Origin: Levilactobacillus yonginensis
Lineage (GTDB): Bacteria > Bacillota > Bacilli > Lactobacillales > Lactobacillaceae
Length of the DNA: 64,000 nt
Direction of reading: 5' to 3'
NCBI RefSeq assembly: GCF_003946265.1
Contig: NZ_RHNO01000005.1
Coordinates: 62,001 to 126,000, forward strand
In this document: positions 39,728 to 50,111 of the stretch, piece after piece
How positions within the stretch are numbered: the stretch's first letter is position 1
How the letters are laid out: the number at the start of each line of letters is the position of its first letter
Made by a program: the position numbers and the translations under genes
The notes under the pieces: model-generated
Told to the model about the DNA's origin: nothing
Seen by the model: only the letters and a program-made list of their open reading frames with translations
Databases searched by the model: none

Positions 39728-41974
39728 ATGGACATCGAACGAACGCTTGCTGCACTGACGTTACCAGAGAAGGCCGCTTTGGTTTCTGGAAAGAATAACT
39801 GGTACACGGCCGCTGTAAAGCGACTGGGCATTCCTGCCTTGATGATGACGGATGGTCCGTCGGGGCTCCGGAAACAAAATCCTGGTTCCGAAGCTGACTT
39901 CACGGACTCAATTCAAGCAATTGCCTTTCCCACGGCGGCGCTCAGCGCTAGTTCGTGGAATGAATCTCTCTTGCAGAAGATGGGAGAACATTTAGGAGAG
40001 GAAGCACGTGCTGAACAAGTGAGCCTGTTATTAGGCCCCGGCATCAACCTCAAACGCTCCCCTCTAGGTGGTCGTAACTTTGAATACTTCTCAGAAGATC
40101 CACTAGTCGCCGGTAAATTAGGTAGCGCCTACGTTAAGGGTGTTCAATCCCAACATGTCGGTGTGGCCGTTAAACATTTTGCCGCAAACAACCGGGAAAA
40201 TCAACGGTTTACAGCTTCCAGCGATATGTCGGAACGAACGTTACGTGAGCTTTATTTACGGACATTTGAAATTGTCGTCAAGGCGGCACTGCCCGCTACC
40301 GTTATGACTTCTTATAACAAAATAAATGGTGTTCTCAATTCTCAAAACCAACGACTCTTACGGAGTATTCTGCGGGACGAATGGGGCTTTCATGGTGCCG
40401 TGATGTCTGATTGGGGAGCAGTCGCCGATCACCCACAAGCCTTGCGCGCAGGACTGGACTTGGAAATGCCTGGTAAGGGCCAGGCTTCCGTGGATGAAAT
40501 CATTCGCGCGATTGATACCGGTGAACTAGACGAAGGAACGTTAAACAAATCCGTCCGTCATTTACTCCATATCATTGATAATTGGTCACCAGCTGAAAAA
40601 CCAAGTACTTACGACCATGAAGCGCATCACAACTTCGCCCGGACCGTTGCCGATGATAGTATCGTTTTGCTCAAGAATCACGCAAATGAATTACCTTTGA
40701 CACCTGGTCACGAAGGTAAACTTGTCGTAATCGGCGAGTTGGCTGAGAAACCACGCTATCAGGGTTCTGGTAGCTCACATGTTAACCCAACCAACTTGGT
40801 AACGCCGTTAGCAGCGTTGCAAAATAGTGACCTTAAAGCTGACTACTATCCTGGGTATCGTTTGGATCAAAGCGAAACTGATGATACTTTAGCACAGACG
40901 GCGCTCAACGCAGCCAAAAACGCAGACCACGTCATTGTTTTCGCGGGTTATCCGGAAAGCGCTGAATCAGAGGGCTTTGATAAAAATTCACTGATGCTGC
41001 CTGAAAACCAAGGTGACCTAGTGGGTCAACTGGCTAAGCTCAACCCCCACACAACGGTGATTCTTCAAAATGGGTCTGCAGTAGAAATGCCTTGGGTCCA
41101 CAGCACGGCTGCAGTCGTTGAAACGTACCTAGCCGGTGAATCAGTCGGTGAATCTACCTGGGATATCATTACCGGTGCGGTAAATCCTTCCGGTCACTTG
41201 ACGGAAACTTTCCCCCGGCGCTTAACTGATACGCCGATGGCACCAACCTTTGGTCAAGATCCTCATCATGAATACTACACAGAAGGTATCTTCATGGGCT
41301 ACCGTTATTACGATACACATGAAATGCACGTTCTCTTCCCATTTGGTCATGGACTAAGTTACACTAACTTTGAATACTCTAAGTTAGTCATTGACCAAAA
41401 CGAACATGGCGCCACCGTCACCTTTGGGATCACCAACACGGGTGACCGGATTGGCCAGGCTGTGCCACAACTTTACGTTGCCAATCATTCCACGCACAAA
41501 CCGATGCCTACCAAAGAGTTGCGGGCCTTCACCAAGCTGAGCATTGACCCCCACGAAACGAAGTTAGTCACGTTCAAATTAAATCGTCGTGACTTTAGTT
41601 GGTGGTGTGAATCCAAGCAACGCTGGGAAGCTGATACCGGTGACTACGAAATTATGATTGGTGAATCTTCCCGTGACATCCGGCTTCAAACGAAGTTGAC
41701 CATGGACTTCAAAAATTCACCAGCACCAATCACCACTGAAACTTATTTTGCCCAAGTCGTTCAGGAACCACGATTACGCGACCTCTTCCAACGCATCGTT
41801 TTGGATTCAGAACAGGATCGCACGAATAACTTCCTAACAATTAAGGATGACGCTGGTAATCTGGTCTTGATGCAAAACCAGATGTTCCTTAACATGCCGC
41901 TCCGTGCAGCCGTTGCATTAGGCGTTCCAGCAAACTTAATTTCTAGTTTCATTGCCGCTGCAAACGACCATTAG
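39728..41974 (+). CDS. Beta-glucosidase, glycoside hydrolase family 3
   Basis: 748 residues without signal peptide, so cytoplasmic. The N-terminal barrel has MTDGPSGLR, the KHFAANNREN segment and the nucleophile in VMSDWGA (D228). The second domain contains GRxxY-type and SGSSHVNP residues and the acid/base region, and a C-terminal fibronectin III-like domain includes FPFGHGLSYTNFEYS. It cleaves beta-linked glucosides or glycosides entering the cell, including plant phenolic glucosides (family knowledge). A promoter TATACT at 39685-39690 and a terminator downstream make it monocistronic. Confidence 0.94.
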   Translation: MDIERTLAALTLPEKAALVSGKNNWYTAAVKRLGIPALMMTDGPSGLRKQNPGSEADFTDSIQAIAFPTAALSASSWNESLLQKMGEHLGEEARAEQVSLLLGPGINLKRSPLGGRNFEYFSEDPLVAGKLGSAYVKGVQSQHVGVAVKHFAANNRENQRFTASSDMSERTLRELYLRTFEIVVKAALPATVMTSYNKINGVLNSQNQRLLRSILRDEWGFHGAVMSDWGAVADHPQALRAGLDLEMPGKGQASVDEIIRAIDTGELDEGTLNKSVRHLLHIIDNWSPAEKPSTYDHEAHHNFARTVADDSIVLLKNHANELPLTPGHEGKLVVIGELAEKPRYQGSGSSHVNPTNLVTPLAALQNSDLKADYYPGYRLDQSETDDTLAQTALNAAKNADHVIVFAGYPESAESEGFDKNSLMLPENQGDLVGQLAKLNPHTTVILQNGSAVEMPWVHSTAAVVETYLAGESVGESTWDIITGAVNPSGHLTETFPRRLTDTPMAPTFGQDPHHEYYTEGIFMGYRYYDTHEMHVLFPFGHGLSYTNFEYSKLVIDQNEHGATVTFGITNTGDRIGQAVPQLYVANHSTHKPMPTKELRAFTKLSIDPHETKLVTFKLNRRDFSWWCESKQRWEADTGDYEIMIGESSRDIRLQTKLTMDFKNSPAPITTETYFAQVVQEPRLRDLFQRIVLDSEQDRTNNFLTIKDDAGNLVLMQNQMFLNMPLRAAVALGVPANLISSFIAAANDH

Positions 41975-41979
41975 AACAG

Positions 41980-42017
41980 AAAAGTCACCATTCCCAATTG
42001 AGAATGGTGACTTTTTT
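41980..42017. terminator. Bidirectional terminator
   Basis: AAAAGTCACCATTC/GAATGGTGACTTTTTT stem between the convergent GH3 and GNAT genes; it touches the GNAT stop codon. Confidence 0.9.
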
Positions 42018-42462
42018 ATTGCATCGATAATACCATATCAAGATGTGGAATACCTGTATCCAAATAGACGTCACTGACTGGTTCAAACCCAAATGACGCA
42101 TAAAATTCCTGCAGGTAAGCCTGCGCTTGAATCACAATCTGTTGGGCTCGGAGATAATTCTGCTGGGCAGTCGCAATTGCTGCTGCTACCAGCCTTCGGC
42201 CAATTCCCTGCTTACGGGCAAATGGCGCAACCACCACGCGACCAATTCGGACCTGGCTCCCCTCGTCCATAATTCGGGCGTAGGCGCTCAGCCGCTGTGC
42301 TTCATCAAACCGCACCAAATGCTGGGCGGTTAGATCCAAGTCGTCTACTTCTTGGTACGCACATGCTTGCTCCACCACAAAAACGGTGACCCGCAACTGA
42401 TAAATCTGAAAAAGCTCGTTCGTCGTGAGCTGATTAAAGTTCTTCGCTACAAACTCTGTCAT
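42016..42462 (-). CDS. ElaA-like GNAT acetyltransferase
   Basis: 148 residues. The ElaA pattern is clear: LYQLRVTVFVVEQACAYQEVDDLD in pieces near residues 20-43, the acetyl-CoA loop RKQGIGRRLV and the QAYLQEFYASFGFEPVSD tail. The substrate is unknown. It begins 8 bp after the choloylglycine hydrolase gene and is cotranscribed with it. Confidence 0.9.
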   Translation of the reverse strand: MTEFVAKNFNQLTTNELFQIYQLRVTVFVVEQACAYQEVDDLDLTAQHLVRFDEAQRLSAYARIMDEGSQVRIGRVVVAPFARKQGIGRRLVAAAIATAQQNYLRAQQIVIQAQAYLQEFYASFGFEPVSDVYLDTGIPHLDMVLSMQ

Positions 42463-42470
42463 CGGTTCAC

Positions 42471-43454
42471 CTAGTTCAAGTGACTGACGTGTGGTGTGTG
42501 ATCTAACGGGTATTCAACTGGCGTATCCCAATCGTTCAACATCTCATCCGTTAACACAACCCGTTGTAGTTCCTGATTATCATACGGTTCCATGTAAAAG
42601 GCCCGTTCGTCCAAGCTCATGTATCCACGGTACTGCGTGTAATCGCTCTTCCCATCTGCTTTTAGCTTAACACCCTTAGGAATCGTGACCGTGTCCAACA
42701 AATGTTGCAGTAAGTTCAACGTCGAAGGAATATCCGCCGTAGGAATACTGTAATGCTTATTATAAACTGTCCGAACAAACCGTGATGGCGACGTGTAGTC
42801 CCCTGGTAACCCTAAGGCCCCAGTTCCTGGCCCTTGCGTCTTCAAAGGCAGTCCTAAATAATCATGCAAAGGACGTTCCTCAGCTTGCATTGTCCCGTAC
42901 GTACTTAAATTCTGTAAGTGCCAGCTCAATTGTGGTGCATTGGCCATGACACCGACTGGATCATCAATCAGATGTAAGTCCTCGCTTGTCGCCTCTAACA
43001 CAGCTGTATCACCAGTAGGATCACTGAAAATATAGTGTAACGGTGTCGTTAATCCCAAGAGTGCAACTGGCACATCTAAAATTTGAATTGTTTTGACTAA
43101 GTCACGTAACTCAGCAACACTTTTAGCATTGCCCAAAACCCAAGCTGTCACATCGTGCGGTGCTAAGCCCAGCTTTCCCGCCTTAGCCGTTTCTTCGTAT
43201 TGCGCATATTGTGGGAAGTAAAGTGCTGCCGCACCAAGACCAAACTCATTAACACCATCCACAACGATATAGTGGCTCAAATTACGCCCAGCCCCCACAA
43301 AACCGTACTTGGTGGTGAATTCACCGGCATCACCTTGAAATGTTTGGTGACGCGGCATAAAGATTGGTTGGCCACCTAGTTCAAAGGCAAAGTCCATGGT
43401 GCGGGCCAGAAAATGGTCCCCCCGACTATTTTCAAAGGTCAAGCTAGTACACAT
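42471..43454 (-). CDS. Choloylglycine hydrolase / penicillin V acylase family
   Basis: 327 residues, Ntn-hydrolase. The start is ATG 43454, chosen because the next codon is the nucleophilic Cys (M-C-TSLTF), exposed after Met removal. RTMDF with Arg, an Asp in MDF, the FGLGAAALYFPQY segment and the Asn/Arg of the C-terminal part (SPSRFVRTVYNK) are the expected catalytic set. It could act on conjugated bile acids, penicillin V or N-acyl homoserine lactones; the sequence by eye does not decide. The GNAT gene follows. Confidence 0.88.
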   Translation of the reverse strand: MCTSLTFENSRGDHFLARTMDFAFELGGQPIFMPRHQTFQGDAGEFTTKYGFVGAGRNLSHYIVVDGVNEFGLGAAALYFPQYAQYEETAKAGKLGLAPHDVTAWVLGNAKSVAELRDLVKTIQILDVPVALLGLTTPLHYIFSDPTGDTAVLEATSEDLHLIDDPVGVMANAPQLSWHLQNLSTYGTMQAEERPLHDYLGLPLKTQGPGTGALGLPGDYTSPSRFVRTVYNKHYSIPTADIPSTLNLLQHLLDTVTIPKGVKLKADGKSDYTQYRGYMSLDERAFYMEPYDNQELQRVVLTDEMLNDWDTPVEYPLDHTPHVSHLN

Positions 43455-43935
43455 CAAAACCATCCCGTTTCTAATTTAGTTATCAGTTATTTTAAACCAT
43501 CAGCGGAGAATGTGCACGCAAAATCGTTAATTATATAACTATTTTTCTGTTTGATGGAATATCTCATAACTCCCCATGAAACGTTTGTCTTACCAACATT
43601 CCCAGCCAGTGATAATTCCCCAGCAAAGGTAGCTCAGCTTCTAAAGCGCCATTGAAAAAAGTACCTTTTTGACGGAATCTCGTGGTTTACAGGTGTTTAT
43701 TCGAAATGAATCGACTATCCTAAGGCTGAAAGGTTCTTCGCCAATCCAAATAATTTGGTAACGCTCGTCGTCTTCTCACGGATGGTTACCCAAACACATT
43801 AGAAGCTTTTCAAAATTTGACAATTACCAACTACCGACACATCCTTGTAGGTAAAATCAACTACCCCATCAACTTCTCTTGTTCATCCCTCATTTTCCGG
43901 AAGTGGCTTTGAATCGACGTTGAGCTTTTCTGATT
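43455..43935. other. Gene-free stretch before sbcC terminator
   Basis: About 480 bp, AT-richer than its surroundings. I find no ORF with a ribosome site, no RNA gene and no structured repeat. It contains promoter-like AT-rich sequence near 43530-43560 for the choloylglycine hydrolase gene. Confidence 0.5.
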
Positions 43936-43968
43936 TAAGTCGTCAACCAAACGTTGACGACTTTTTTA
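43936..43968. terminator. Hairpin at the sbcC stop
   Basis: AAGTCGTCAAC/GTTGACGACTT stem; T6 on the + strand, weaker on the minus strand. It overlaps the sbcC stop codon. Confidence 0.7.
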
Positions 43969-46900
43969 ATCTGCTACGTGGTAATGAATCGTGCTCTCAC
44001 CATTTCCGGTGGCGACAACCTGCAATTGATTAGGAACTTGATCTCGTAATTCGCTAACGTGACTAATGATGCCAATCATCCGATGTTTACCTTCAATAGT
44101 TTCCAACGAATCTAACGCCACCATCAAAGCCTCCTCATCTAGTGACCCGAAACCTTCATCAATAAAGAGTGCATCAACATCCACACTTCCAGTCGTTTGT
44201 TGAATGACCTCACCCAATGCTAATGCCAGTGCCAAAGATGCAATGAAACTCTCACCACCAGAAAGTGTGTGCACGCTACGTTGCTCACCAACATGATCAT
44301 CATAAACGTTGATTTCAAGACCAGAACGTTTCTTAGAACTAGCTTGCGTCGAATCGATAATAAACTGGTATCGCCCGTTAGTCAGCTGACGCAACCGATG
44401 ATTTCCAACAGACAGAATCTGCCGCAAATACGTTTGCAAAACGTATCTTTCCAGACCTAACTTACTATTCGGACCATCCCCATTTACCACACCGGCAAGT
44501 TCTGCAAGTTCCTGAGTCGTTTTTAATTCATCGGCTTGACGCGCTACTTGCTTTTGAATCTGTTGCGCTAACCCAGCGTTATGTTCTTGCTGATTAAGTA
44601 GTTGTCGATGTTGATCCTGCAATTCGTCTGCATGATTATTGGCGCTATGCAACGCCTGCTGAGTTGCAACTTGATCCGGCTCTGGTCGGTCTTTAACTCG
44701 CCCTTGTAAATCGTGAACTGTCGTTGTCAACTTTTCCTTTGCCGTTTCAAAACTTCGTAACTTCAGCCTTTTGGCTGGTAATTCAGCCACCAATGGTATT
44801 TGTTCAACGACTCTTTGTTCAGTAACCTGACTATCTTGCTTCTGCCGTTGCGCAATAACTGCAGCTACTTCAGCCGTGGCTTGCTCCAACCGCAGGGTTT
44901 CCTGAGCAACCTCTTGTTTAGCCGTCGCTAACCTCGTTTGACCGACAGCGAGTGCCTGCTTGGCAGTCTGAACTTGCTCTTCCATCTCTGCCAGCGTTGC
45001 TTGATGCTGTTGCAACTGAGCTTGTAATTGCTTATTTTGCTCTTTGAAGGTTACTAACGTTGGTGCATCTGCTGGCAGTTGCTTTTGCTCCGTGGTCAGC
45101 TCGATTGTGACTTTCTCCAACTGGCTCTGGTGTTTCCTCAATTCAAGTTGGGCCTGCTGCAACGTCTCTTGACCAGCTGTAGCCTCTCGGACTAATACCT
45201 CTAGCTGTTCCTGTGCTTGCTTGATTTGAGCTAATTGGGCTTGAATCTGCGTGCGGGCCTTTTCTTGTGTCGCTTGGCGTTCCACTAGCAGATCAGCTAA
45301 TTGGGAAATAGGCGTTACCGAAACTTCCATAGCCTGACATAACTCAGTGATTGCCTGCTGCTGTTCCCCGGTAAGACTAACAATCTGTTTTTCCTGTGAA
45401 GCCAGTTCCGCCCGTAAATGTGCTGCCTGATTTTCTTGCTTGTCAGCTGCGGCTTGCAATGCTTGGACTTCTGTCTCAGCCACCTCAGTCACGGTCGTCA
45501 CCCCTGGATGAGGATGCTCAACTGAACCACAGACAGGACAAGGTGTTCCCGGCGTGAGTTTGGCACTTAGAACGGCAATCTGACTCCGTAAAAATTCTTG
45601 ATACTTATCCTGAGCCAAATTACGTCGTTGCGCAGCCTCAACCATTGCCTTTTCTGCTTGATCCTGCAAGTTATCTCGCTTGGTACTTAGTTGCTTAAGC
45701 TGACGATCGGTCTGTTGTATTTGATGCAATTGTCGTTGCCAGGCATCCAATTGGGCTTCTTTCTGGGTCAAGCGTTTATCTGACTCATAGACTTGTGCCT
45801 GCCGATTCACAATTTCTTCTTGTGTATCTTGTGACTTTTGGTTCTGCTGAACTAATTTTTGGGCATCAGTTTCCGTCTGCCGAGCATTGGCAACCAGTGT
45901 CTGCAGCTGCGTCACCTGTTCCGTCAAATCGCTAACCCGTTGATAAACTGGCAAAATCTTTTCCTGCTGAGCAATTGCCGTCGTCTCAGTGGTGATTTTT
46001 TCCTGTAAGTCTTGGCTGGCCGCTAAGGTATCTTGAGCTGTCTCAAAGGTTTTAGTCGCGGCCTTCACTTGTTTTTCCGATGAATTTTGCGAATCCTTGC
46101 GAGTATGCAACGCTTGTTGCGCACTGGTCTTCTCCGCTAATTGTGATTGCACAGTTTGAACCCATTCAAGGTCTGCAATTAGAGCCGTTAATTGAGCCAT
46201 AGCCGGAGCTTGCTCTTGTAACGTTGTCAGTGCCAGCGTCTGTTCTCGCAGCTGTACGCGATCTTTCAACAGTTGCTTTTCTTGTTCATCCTGTCGTAGT
46301 AACTGGTTAACCTGCGTTTTCGTTTCAGCCAACTCTGTGACAATCTTTTGATCAGCCGCTTGCATTGCTTGTTGCTGTGTTGTCATTAAGTCAATGACCT
46401 CAGCTGTCTGGTGCTTCTCAACCAGCTCAGCTGCGCGATTTTGTTTATCAGGCTGCCATTTAAGTTCTGACTGTAAACGCTCAAGTTCCTGGGCTGACGC
46501 TCGATTAGCCGTTTGATTCTGTTTCAGCTTTAGCTTAAGTTGATCCGTCCATCGAGAAAAAATTTCAGTATGAAAGAGCTGTTCGAGAACGGTTGCTTTG
46601 TCCTCACTCGGCGCGATTAAAAAACGACGAAATTGTCCCTGCGGCAGTAAGACAATCTGAGCAAACTGGTCACCATCCATCTGTAACAAATCCTGTAGAA
46701 AATCACGAACTGGTGTCGCTTTCGTTATCTGATTGACCTCTTCCGTCCCCCGATATACCGTCAGAGTGACACTGGCCTTAGCTTCAGTCAGGCCCTCTCC
46801 CCGTTGCTTTTTTAGGAGCTGCTGTGGTTCACGAACCAATTCATACGTTTTGTCCCGATGAGTAAACGTAAACGTCACTCGGGTCCTATCTTCTGGTGTT

Positions 46901-47109
46901 GCGAAGTCCGAGCGCATGGACTTCGCTTCCCGATCAACGCCAGATGTCTGGTCAAATAGGGCATAACACATCCCATCAAAGATGGTCGTCTTACCGCTCC
47001 CCGTCTTGCCACTAATCAAAAATAACGGCGTTGTAGAAAATTTAGTGAAATCAACCATCTCATCACGATATGGACCAAAGTATTGTAGATGTAAACTCAC
47101 TGGGCTCAT
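43966..47109 (-). CDS. sbcC: Exonuclease SbcC (Rad50-like SMC ATPase)
   Basis: 1047 residues. The N-terminal Walker A is SGKTGSGKTT; two very long coiled coils rich in Gln, Glu and Lys flank the zinc hook CPVCG at about residue 520; the C-terminal head has LSGGESFIASLALALALG and Walker B ALFIDEGFGSLD. With SbcD it opens hairpins and trims double-strand ends. It overlaps sbcD by four bases (ATGA), so translation is coupled. Hairpin cleavage by SbcCD is notable in a region full of long palindromic repeats. Confidence 0.96.
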   Translation of the reverse strand: MSPVSLHLQYFGPYRDEMVDFTKFSTTPLFLISGKTGSGKTTIFDGMCYALFDQTSGVDREAKSMRSDFATPEDRTRVTFTFTHRDKTYELVREPQQLLKKQRGEGLTEAKASVTLTVYRGTEEVNQITKATPVRDFLQDLLQMDGDQFAQIVLLPQGQFRRFLIAPSEDKATVLEQLFHTEIFSRWTDQLKLKLKQNQTANRASAQELERLQSELKWQPDKQNRAAELVEKHQTAEVIDLMTTQQQAMQAADQKIVTELAETKTQVNQLLRQDEQEKQLLKDRVQLREQTLALTTLQEQAPAMAQLTALIADLEWVQTVQSQLAEKTSAQQALHTRKDSQNSSEKQVKAATKTFETAQDTLAASQDLQEKITTETTAIAQQEKILPVYQRVSDLTEQVTQLQTLVANARQTETDAQKLVQQNQKSQDTQEEIVNRQAQVYESDKRLTQKEAQLDAWQRQLHQIQQTDRQLKQLSTKRDNLQDQAEKAMVEAAQRRNLAQDKYQEFLRSQIAVLSAKLTPGTPCPVCGSVEHPHPGVTTVTEVAETEVQALQAAADKQENQAAHLRAELASQEKQIVSLTGEQQQAITELCQAMEVSVTPISQLADLLVERQATQEKARTQIQAQLAQIKQAQEQLEVLVREATAGQETLQQAQLELRKHQSQLEKVTIELTTEQKQLPADAPTLVTFKEQNKQLQAQLQQHQATLAEMEEQVQTAKQALAVGQTRLATAKQEVAQETLRLEQATAEVAAVIAQRQKQDSQVTEQRVVEQIPLVAELPAKRLKLRSFETAKEKLTTTVHDLQGRVKDRPEPDQVATQQALHSANNHADELQDQHRQLLNQQEHNAGLAQQIQKQVARQADELKTTQELAELAGVVNGDGPNSKLGLERYVLQTYLRQILSVGNHRLRQLTNGRYQFIIDSTQASSKKRSGLEINVYDDHVGEQRSVHTLSGGESFIASLALALALGEVIQQTTGSVDVDALFIDEGFGSLDEEALMVALDSLETIEGKHRMIGIISHVSELRDQVPNQLQVVATGNGESTIHYHVAD

Positions 47110-48239
47110 TCTTTATCCTCCTTTTCAGCTGCTTGTAGGGTCTCCTTCGCCCATTTTTGTTGCGTCGCTTGCATCGGATGTTGTGTTACTTGTTCAAAAA
47201 ACTCAGTCATCAGTTGTAGTGGATCACGTTGTACTTGCTGAATATCCAACTCATCTGGTGTAACCGTCAGCTGATTGATGCGTTGTAACTCAATCACTCT
47301 GGGAAAACGGGTCTTTAAGCGTTGCATCACATTCGGAATTGGCGTCGTGTCCGTCAGCTCAATCGCAATAAAATCTTCTGATTGGACGTCATAATCCTGT
47401 TCCGGATTCATTAAATGCTCGAAACTATCCGTTAATACGACTAAATCATGCCAGGGTTTTAGTGGTTTAAAGATCACCGTAACCGGCGTCGTATCCGTGT
47501 CGACAATCCAAACACCTTTAGTATCTTCAGACTCACTAGTCGAAAACTTTAAGGGGGAGCCACTATATTTCACCGTTGGTTCATTTTGCAGGGCTTCTTT
47601 TCGATGCAAATGACCCAGGGCAACGTAATCAAATGGTGCCAGTAAATCTACTGGTACGGCGTTTAACCCTCCCACCTGGACGGCCGTTTCAGAATCACTA
47701 TGCTGACTACCGGCTGCAAAAAAATGCGCAACCAGGACATGATGGTATCCCGACTGAAACTTCTCCTGCATAGCTGCTACTAAACGTTCCATTGCTTGAT
47801 TGACTGTTTTAATTTGATCATCTTGAAAAAATTGACGAGCCTGAAAGGGTTCAAAATACGGTAGCAAAAAGAACTGTGTGTCACCAATCGTTATTGGCTC
47901 AAGAGCGCTCGCCAAAGTTGTCCGCAAATAAAATTCTGTACTCGTAAACCATTGCTGCCCATAACCCAAACGTACACCAGAATCATGATTTCCGCTGATG
48001 GCCAACAAAGGAAATTTTTCTTGTCGATTAAGGTCAACTAACATGTCATCTAACGTCGCGACTGCCGCTTCGCTCGGCAAGGCTCGGTCATAGAGGTCCC
48101 CAGCAACAACGACGGCATCTACTTTTTCAGCCTTAGCAATCGCCTTGATTTGTTGATAGGCGTCACGTTGTTCTGGTAATAAATCGTAGCCGTTTAATTT
48201 CTTTCCAATATGCCAATCTGCTGTATGTAAAAACCGCAT
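47106..48239 (-). CDS. sbcD: Exonuclease SbcD (Mre11-like nuclease)
   Basis: 377 residues. The metallophosphoesterase motifs are RFLHTADWHIGK, VVAGDLYDRALP, AISGNHDSG and YVALGHLHRKE. It is the Mn-dependent nuclease subunit of SbcCD. GGGGAGG precedes the ATG at 48239. The gene order tag-sbcD-sbcC suggests a DNA-repair operon: the tag stop lies 14 bp upstream of sbcD. Confidence 0.96.
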   Translation of the reverse strand: MRFLHTADWHIGKKLNGYDLLPEQRDAYQQIKAIAKAEKVDAVVVAGDLYDRALPSEAAVATLDDMLVDLNRQEKFPLLAISGNHDSGVRLGYGQQWFTSTEFYLRTTLASALEPITIGDTQFFLLPYFEPFQARQFFQDDQIKTVNQAMERLVAAMQEKFQSGYHHVLVAHFFAAGSQHSDSETAVQVGGLNAVPVDLLAPFDYVALGHLHRKEALQNEPTVKYSGSPLKFSTSESEDTKGVWIVDTDTTPVTVIFKPLKPWHDLVVLTDSFEHLMNPEQDYDVQSEDFIAIELTDTTPIPNVMQRLKTRFPRVIELQRINQLTVTPDELDIQQVQRDPLQLMTEFFEQVTQHPMQATQQKWAKETLQAAEKEDKE

Positions 48240-48253
48240 GTCTGGTCCTCCCC

Positions 48254-48814
48254 TTACTGATTCTCCGGTGCCCAGTCACAACTGAGCAAATGATCATTAA
48301 CTAAGCCTGCTGCTTGTAAAAATGAATACACCGTCGTTGGCCCCACAAATTTAAACCCCAGCTTTTTCATCTCTCTTGAAATTTGTTGGGCCAGATCCGT
48401 CGTTGCGGGCATGTCTGCAGTGGTAGTTACAGCATGACGAATCGGCTGGCCACCCACGAACTGCCATAACCAACTTGAAAAATCGACCGGTGCCGACCAC
48501 TCGTGAATCACGCGCGCATTGTTGACCGTAGCTTCTAGCTTGCGGCGATTTCGGATGATCCGTGAATCAGTCATCAGCTGATCAACGTCCGCTGACGTCA
48601 TTGCCGCCACCTGTTCAATTTTGAATTCATGAAAATCTTGTTGGAAGGCAGCGCGTTTATTAATCACCGTTTGCCAACTCAGCCCTGCCTGATAAGTTTC
48701 CAAACATAACAGCTCAAATAGCTTCTGCTGATTGTGTTCTGGCCGACACCATTCCTCATCATGATACTGTTGCATTGCAGGCGAAGAATTCGCCCAGTCA
48801 CATCGTTTAGCCAT
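48254..48814 (-). CDS. tag: DNA-3-methyladenine glycosylase I
   Basis: 186 residues. Zinc ligands are all present: Cys5 (KRCDW), His18 (YHDEEW), and the C-terminal His and Cys in NDHLLSC. The core FELLCLETYQAGLSWQTVINKR has the catalytic Glu; DSRIIRNRRKL and FKFVGPTTVYSFLQA complete the fold. It removes 3-methyladenine from DNA. ATG 48814 is the start, after GGAGG; the upstream frame is not needed. It is followed closely by sbcD and sbcC. Confidence 0.95.
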   Translation of the reverse strand: MAKRCDWANSSPAMQQYHDEEWCRPEHNQQKLFELLCLETYQAGLSWQTVINKRAAFQQDFHEFKIEQVAAMTSADVDQLMTDSRIIRNRRKLEATVNNARVIHEWSAPVDFSSWLWQFVGGQPIRHAVTTTADMPATTDLAQQISREMKKLGFKFVGPTTVYSFLQAAGLVNDHLLSCDWAPENQ

Positions 48815-49035
48815 TTTAAATCCTCCAGTTTCTCTTCTAAAACTACTATACCAGATTGCCTCAGTACAGCCAAACAAACGTTCTATTTATTAATATTTGG
48901 AAGCGCAATCATGCCTATTAGACAACGATAATAGCGTGAATAATTTTTCGGATTCTATCACTTGACCAGGTGATTGGAAAAGCCTATGCTATTGTAAATG
49001 TTGAATGTTTTGGGGAATTAAGGGAGGTTAACATC

Positions 49036-49965
49036 ATGCGCAGATTACACCATCTAAAGGTCCGTTCACTTCTCATGGTAGCAGGCGCTACCTTGTTAGT
49101 GACCCCCGTTGTCAGTAGCAGTGCAATCACAGCGGAAGCCGCAAGTGTCACACCATCGACAACCACGCTCAAGAAAAGTTCGAGTTACTACCGCAAACAT
49201 GCGAAGACTCTAGGCAAGAAATACAAATTAGCGTTTGATGCGCAAACCGCTCTTAAAAAGAACGGTAAAGCTGTGGTTTATGTCAATACCAAGGACAAGA
49301 ACCTTAAGCAAAGCGTCAAAGTCGCCATGAACTATTGGAATAAGCAACTGGGCAAAAAGGAATTCACCCAGGGCACCAAAAAGTCCCATACGTTCACATT
49401 CTCAGTCTCTAAAACCAAGCCTAGCAAGAGTGATTCGAGTGACGCTTGGTGGACTCCCGGTAAGAAGCAGTTGCAGATTCGGCAATCCTACTATACTGCT
49501 GAAAAACAGGAAATTGGTTCAGCAATGACGGAACAACTGAACGATTCCTTCTACAAACAATACAAGAGCACTATTGAGGCTAAAGCCAAGGCTAACCTTG
49601 TTGCGAAGGGCGTCTCGACTAGCGACAAAAACTACTCAACGTTGTTCGATCAAGAAGCTGGAAACGTTGAGACATCCCTGCCAGCTTATTCTACCTTGGT
49701 CAAGGACGTGAAGGCGGTTGAAAATAGCTATGCTAATACTGGCCGGATGTACGCCTACGCTAGCATCATTGCTCACGAAATGGGCCACGTCATGGGCCTA
49801 AACCATTCGCCGAATACCAAAGATCTCATGTACTACGAAAGTGGCAACAGCAATGTTTACAGCTACAAAAAAGTTAAGGCTGGCTTATCCAAATACACAC
49901 CGGTTACCAAGACTGACAAAGCCCGGGCAAAACTAGCTTTGAAAATTTACACAGCTGTACACTGA
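49036..49965 (+). CDS. Secreted matrixin-like zinc metalloprotease
   Basis: 309 residues. A signal peptide with a basic N-terminus and hydrophobic core ends near AEA-AS. The mature protein is Lys- and Ser-rich, with the metzincin site H247-E248-MG-H251-VMGLN-H257 followed by DLMYY as the Met-turn. M10A-type proteins of this size are found in lactobacilli as exported proteases of unknown target. GGGAGG precedes the ATG at 49036. It is followed by a GH25 lysozyme gene with its own leader. Confidence 0.88.
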   Translation: MRRLHHLKVRSLLMVAGATLLVTPVVSSSAITAEAASVTPSTTTLKKSSSYYRKHAKTLGKKYKLAFDAQTALKKNGKAVVYVNTKDKNLKQSVKVAMNYWNKQLGKKEFTQGTKKSHTFTFSVSKTKPSKSDSSDAWWTPGKKQLQIRQSYYTAEKQEIGSAMTEQLNDSFYKQYKSTIEAKAKANLVAKGVSTSDKNYSTLFDQEAGNVETSLPAYSTLVKDVKAVENSYANTGRMYAYASIIAHEMGHVMGLNHSPNTKDLMYYESGNSNVYSYKKVKAGLSKYTPVTKTDKARAKLALKIYTAVH

Positions 49966-49977
49966 TTAACTACGTCA

Positions 49978-50020
49978 AAAGATTGCGACCGAATTTTTGG
50001 TCACGGTCTTTTTTGTTTGC
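49978..50020 (+). terminator. Rho-independent terminator
   Basis: AAGA ... GACC-loop-GGTC ... TCTT imperfect stem followed by T6. Confidence 0.65.
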
Positions 50021-50111
50021 AATCGAACTGTAACTAATTGTAAATTTCTAGTAACCTGTTCGCTTGGGTTACCGTGTACAATGGACTCAAATACTGAGGA
50101 GGACATCATTC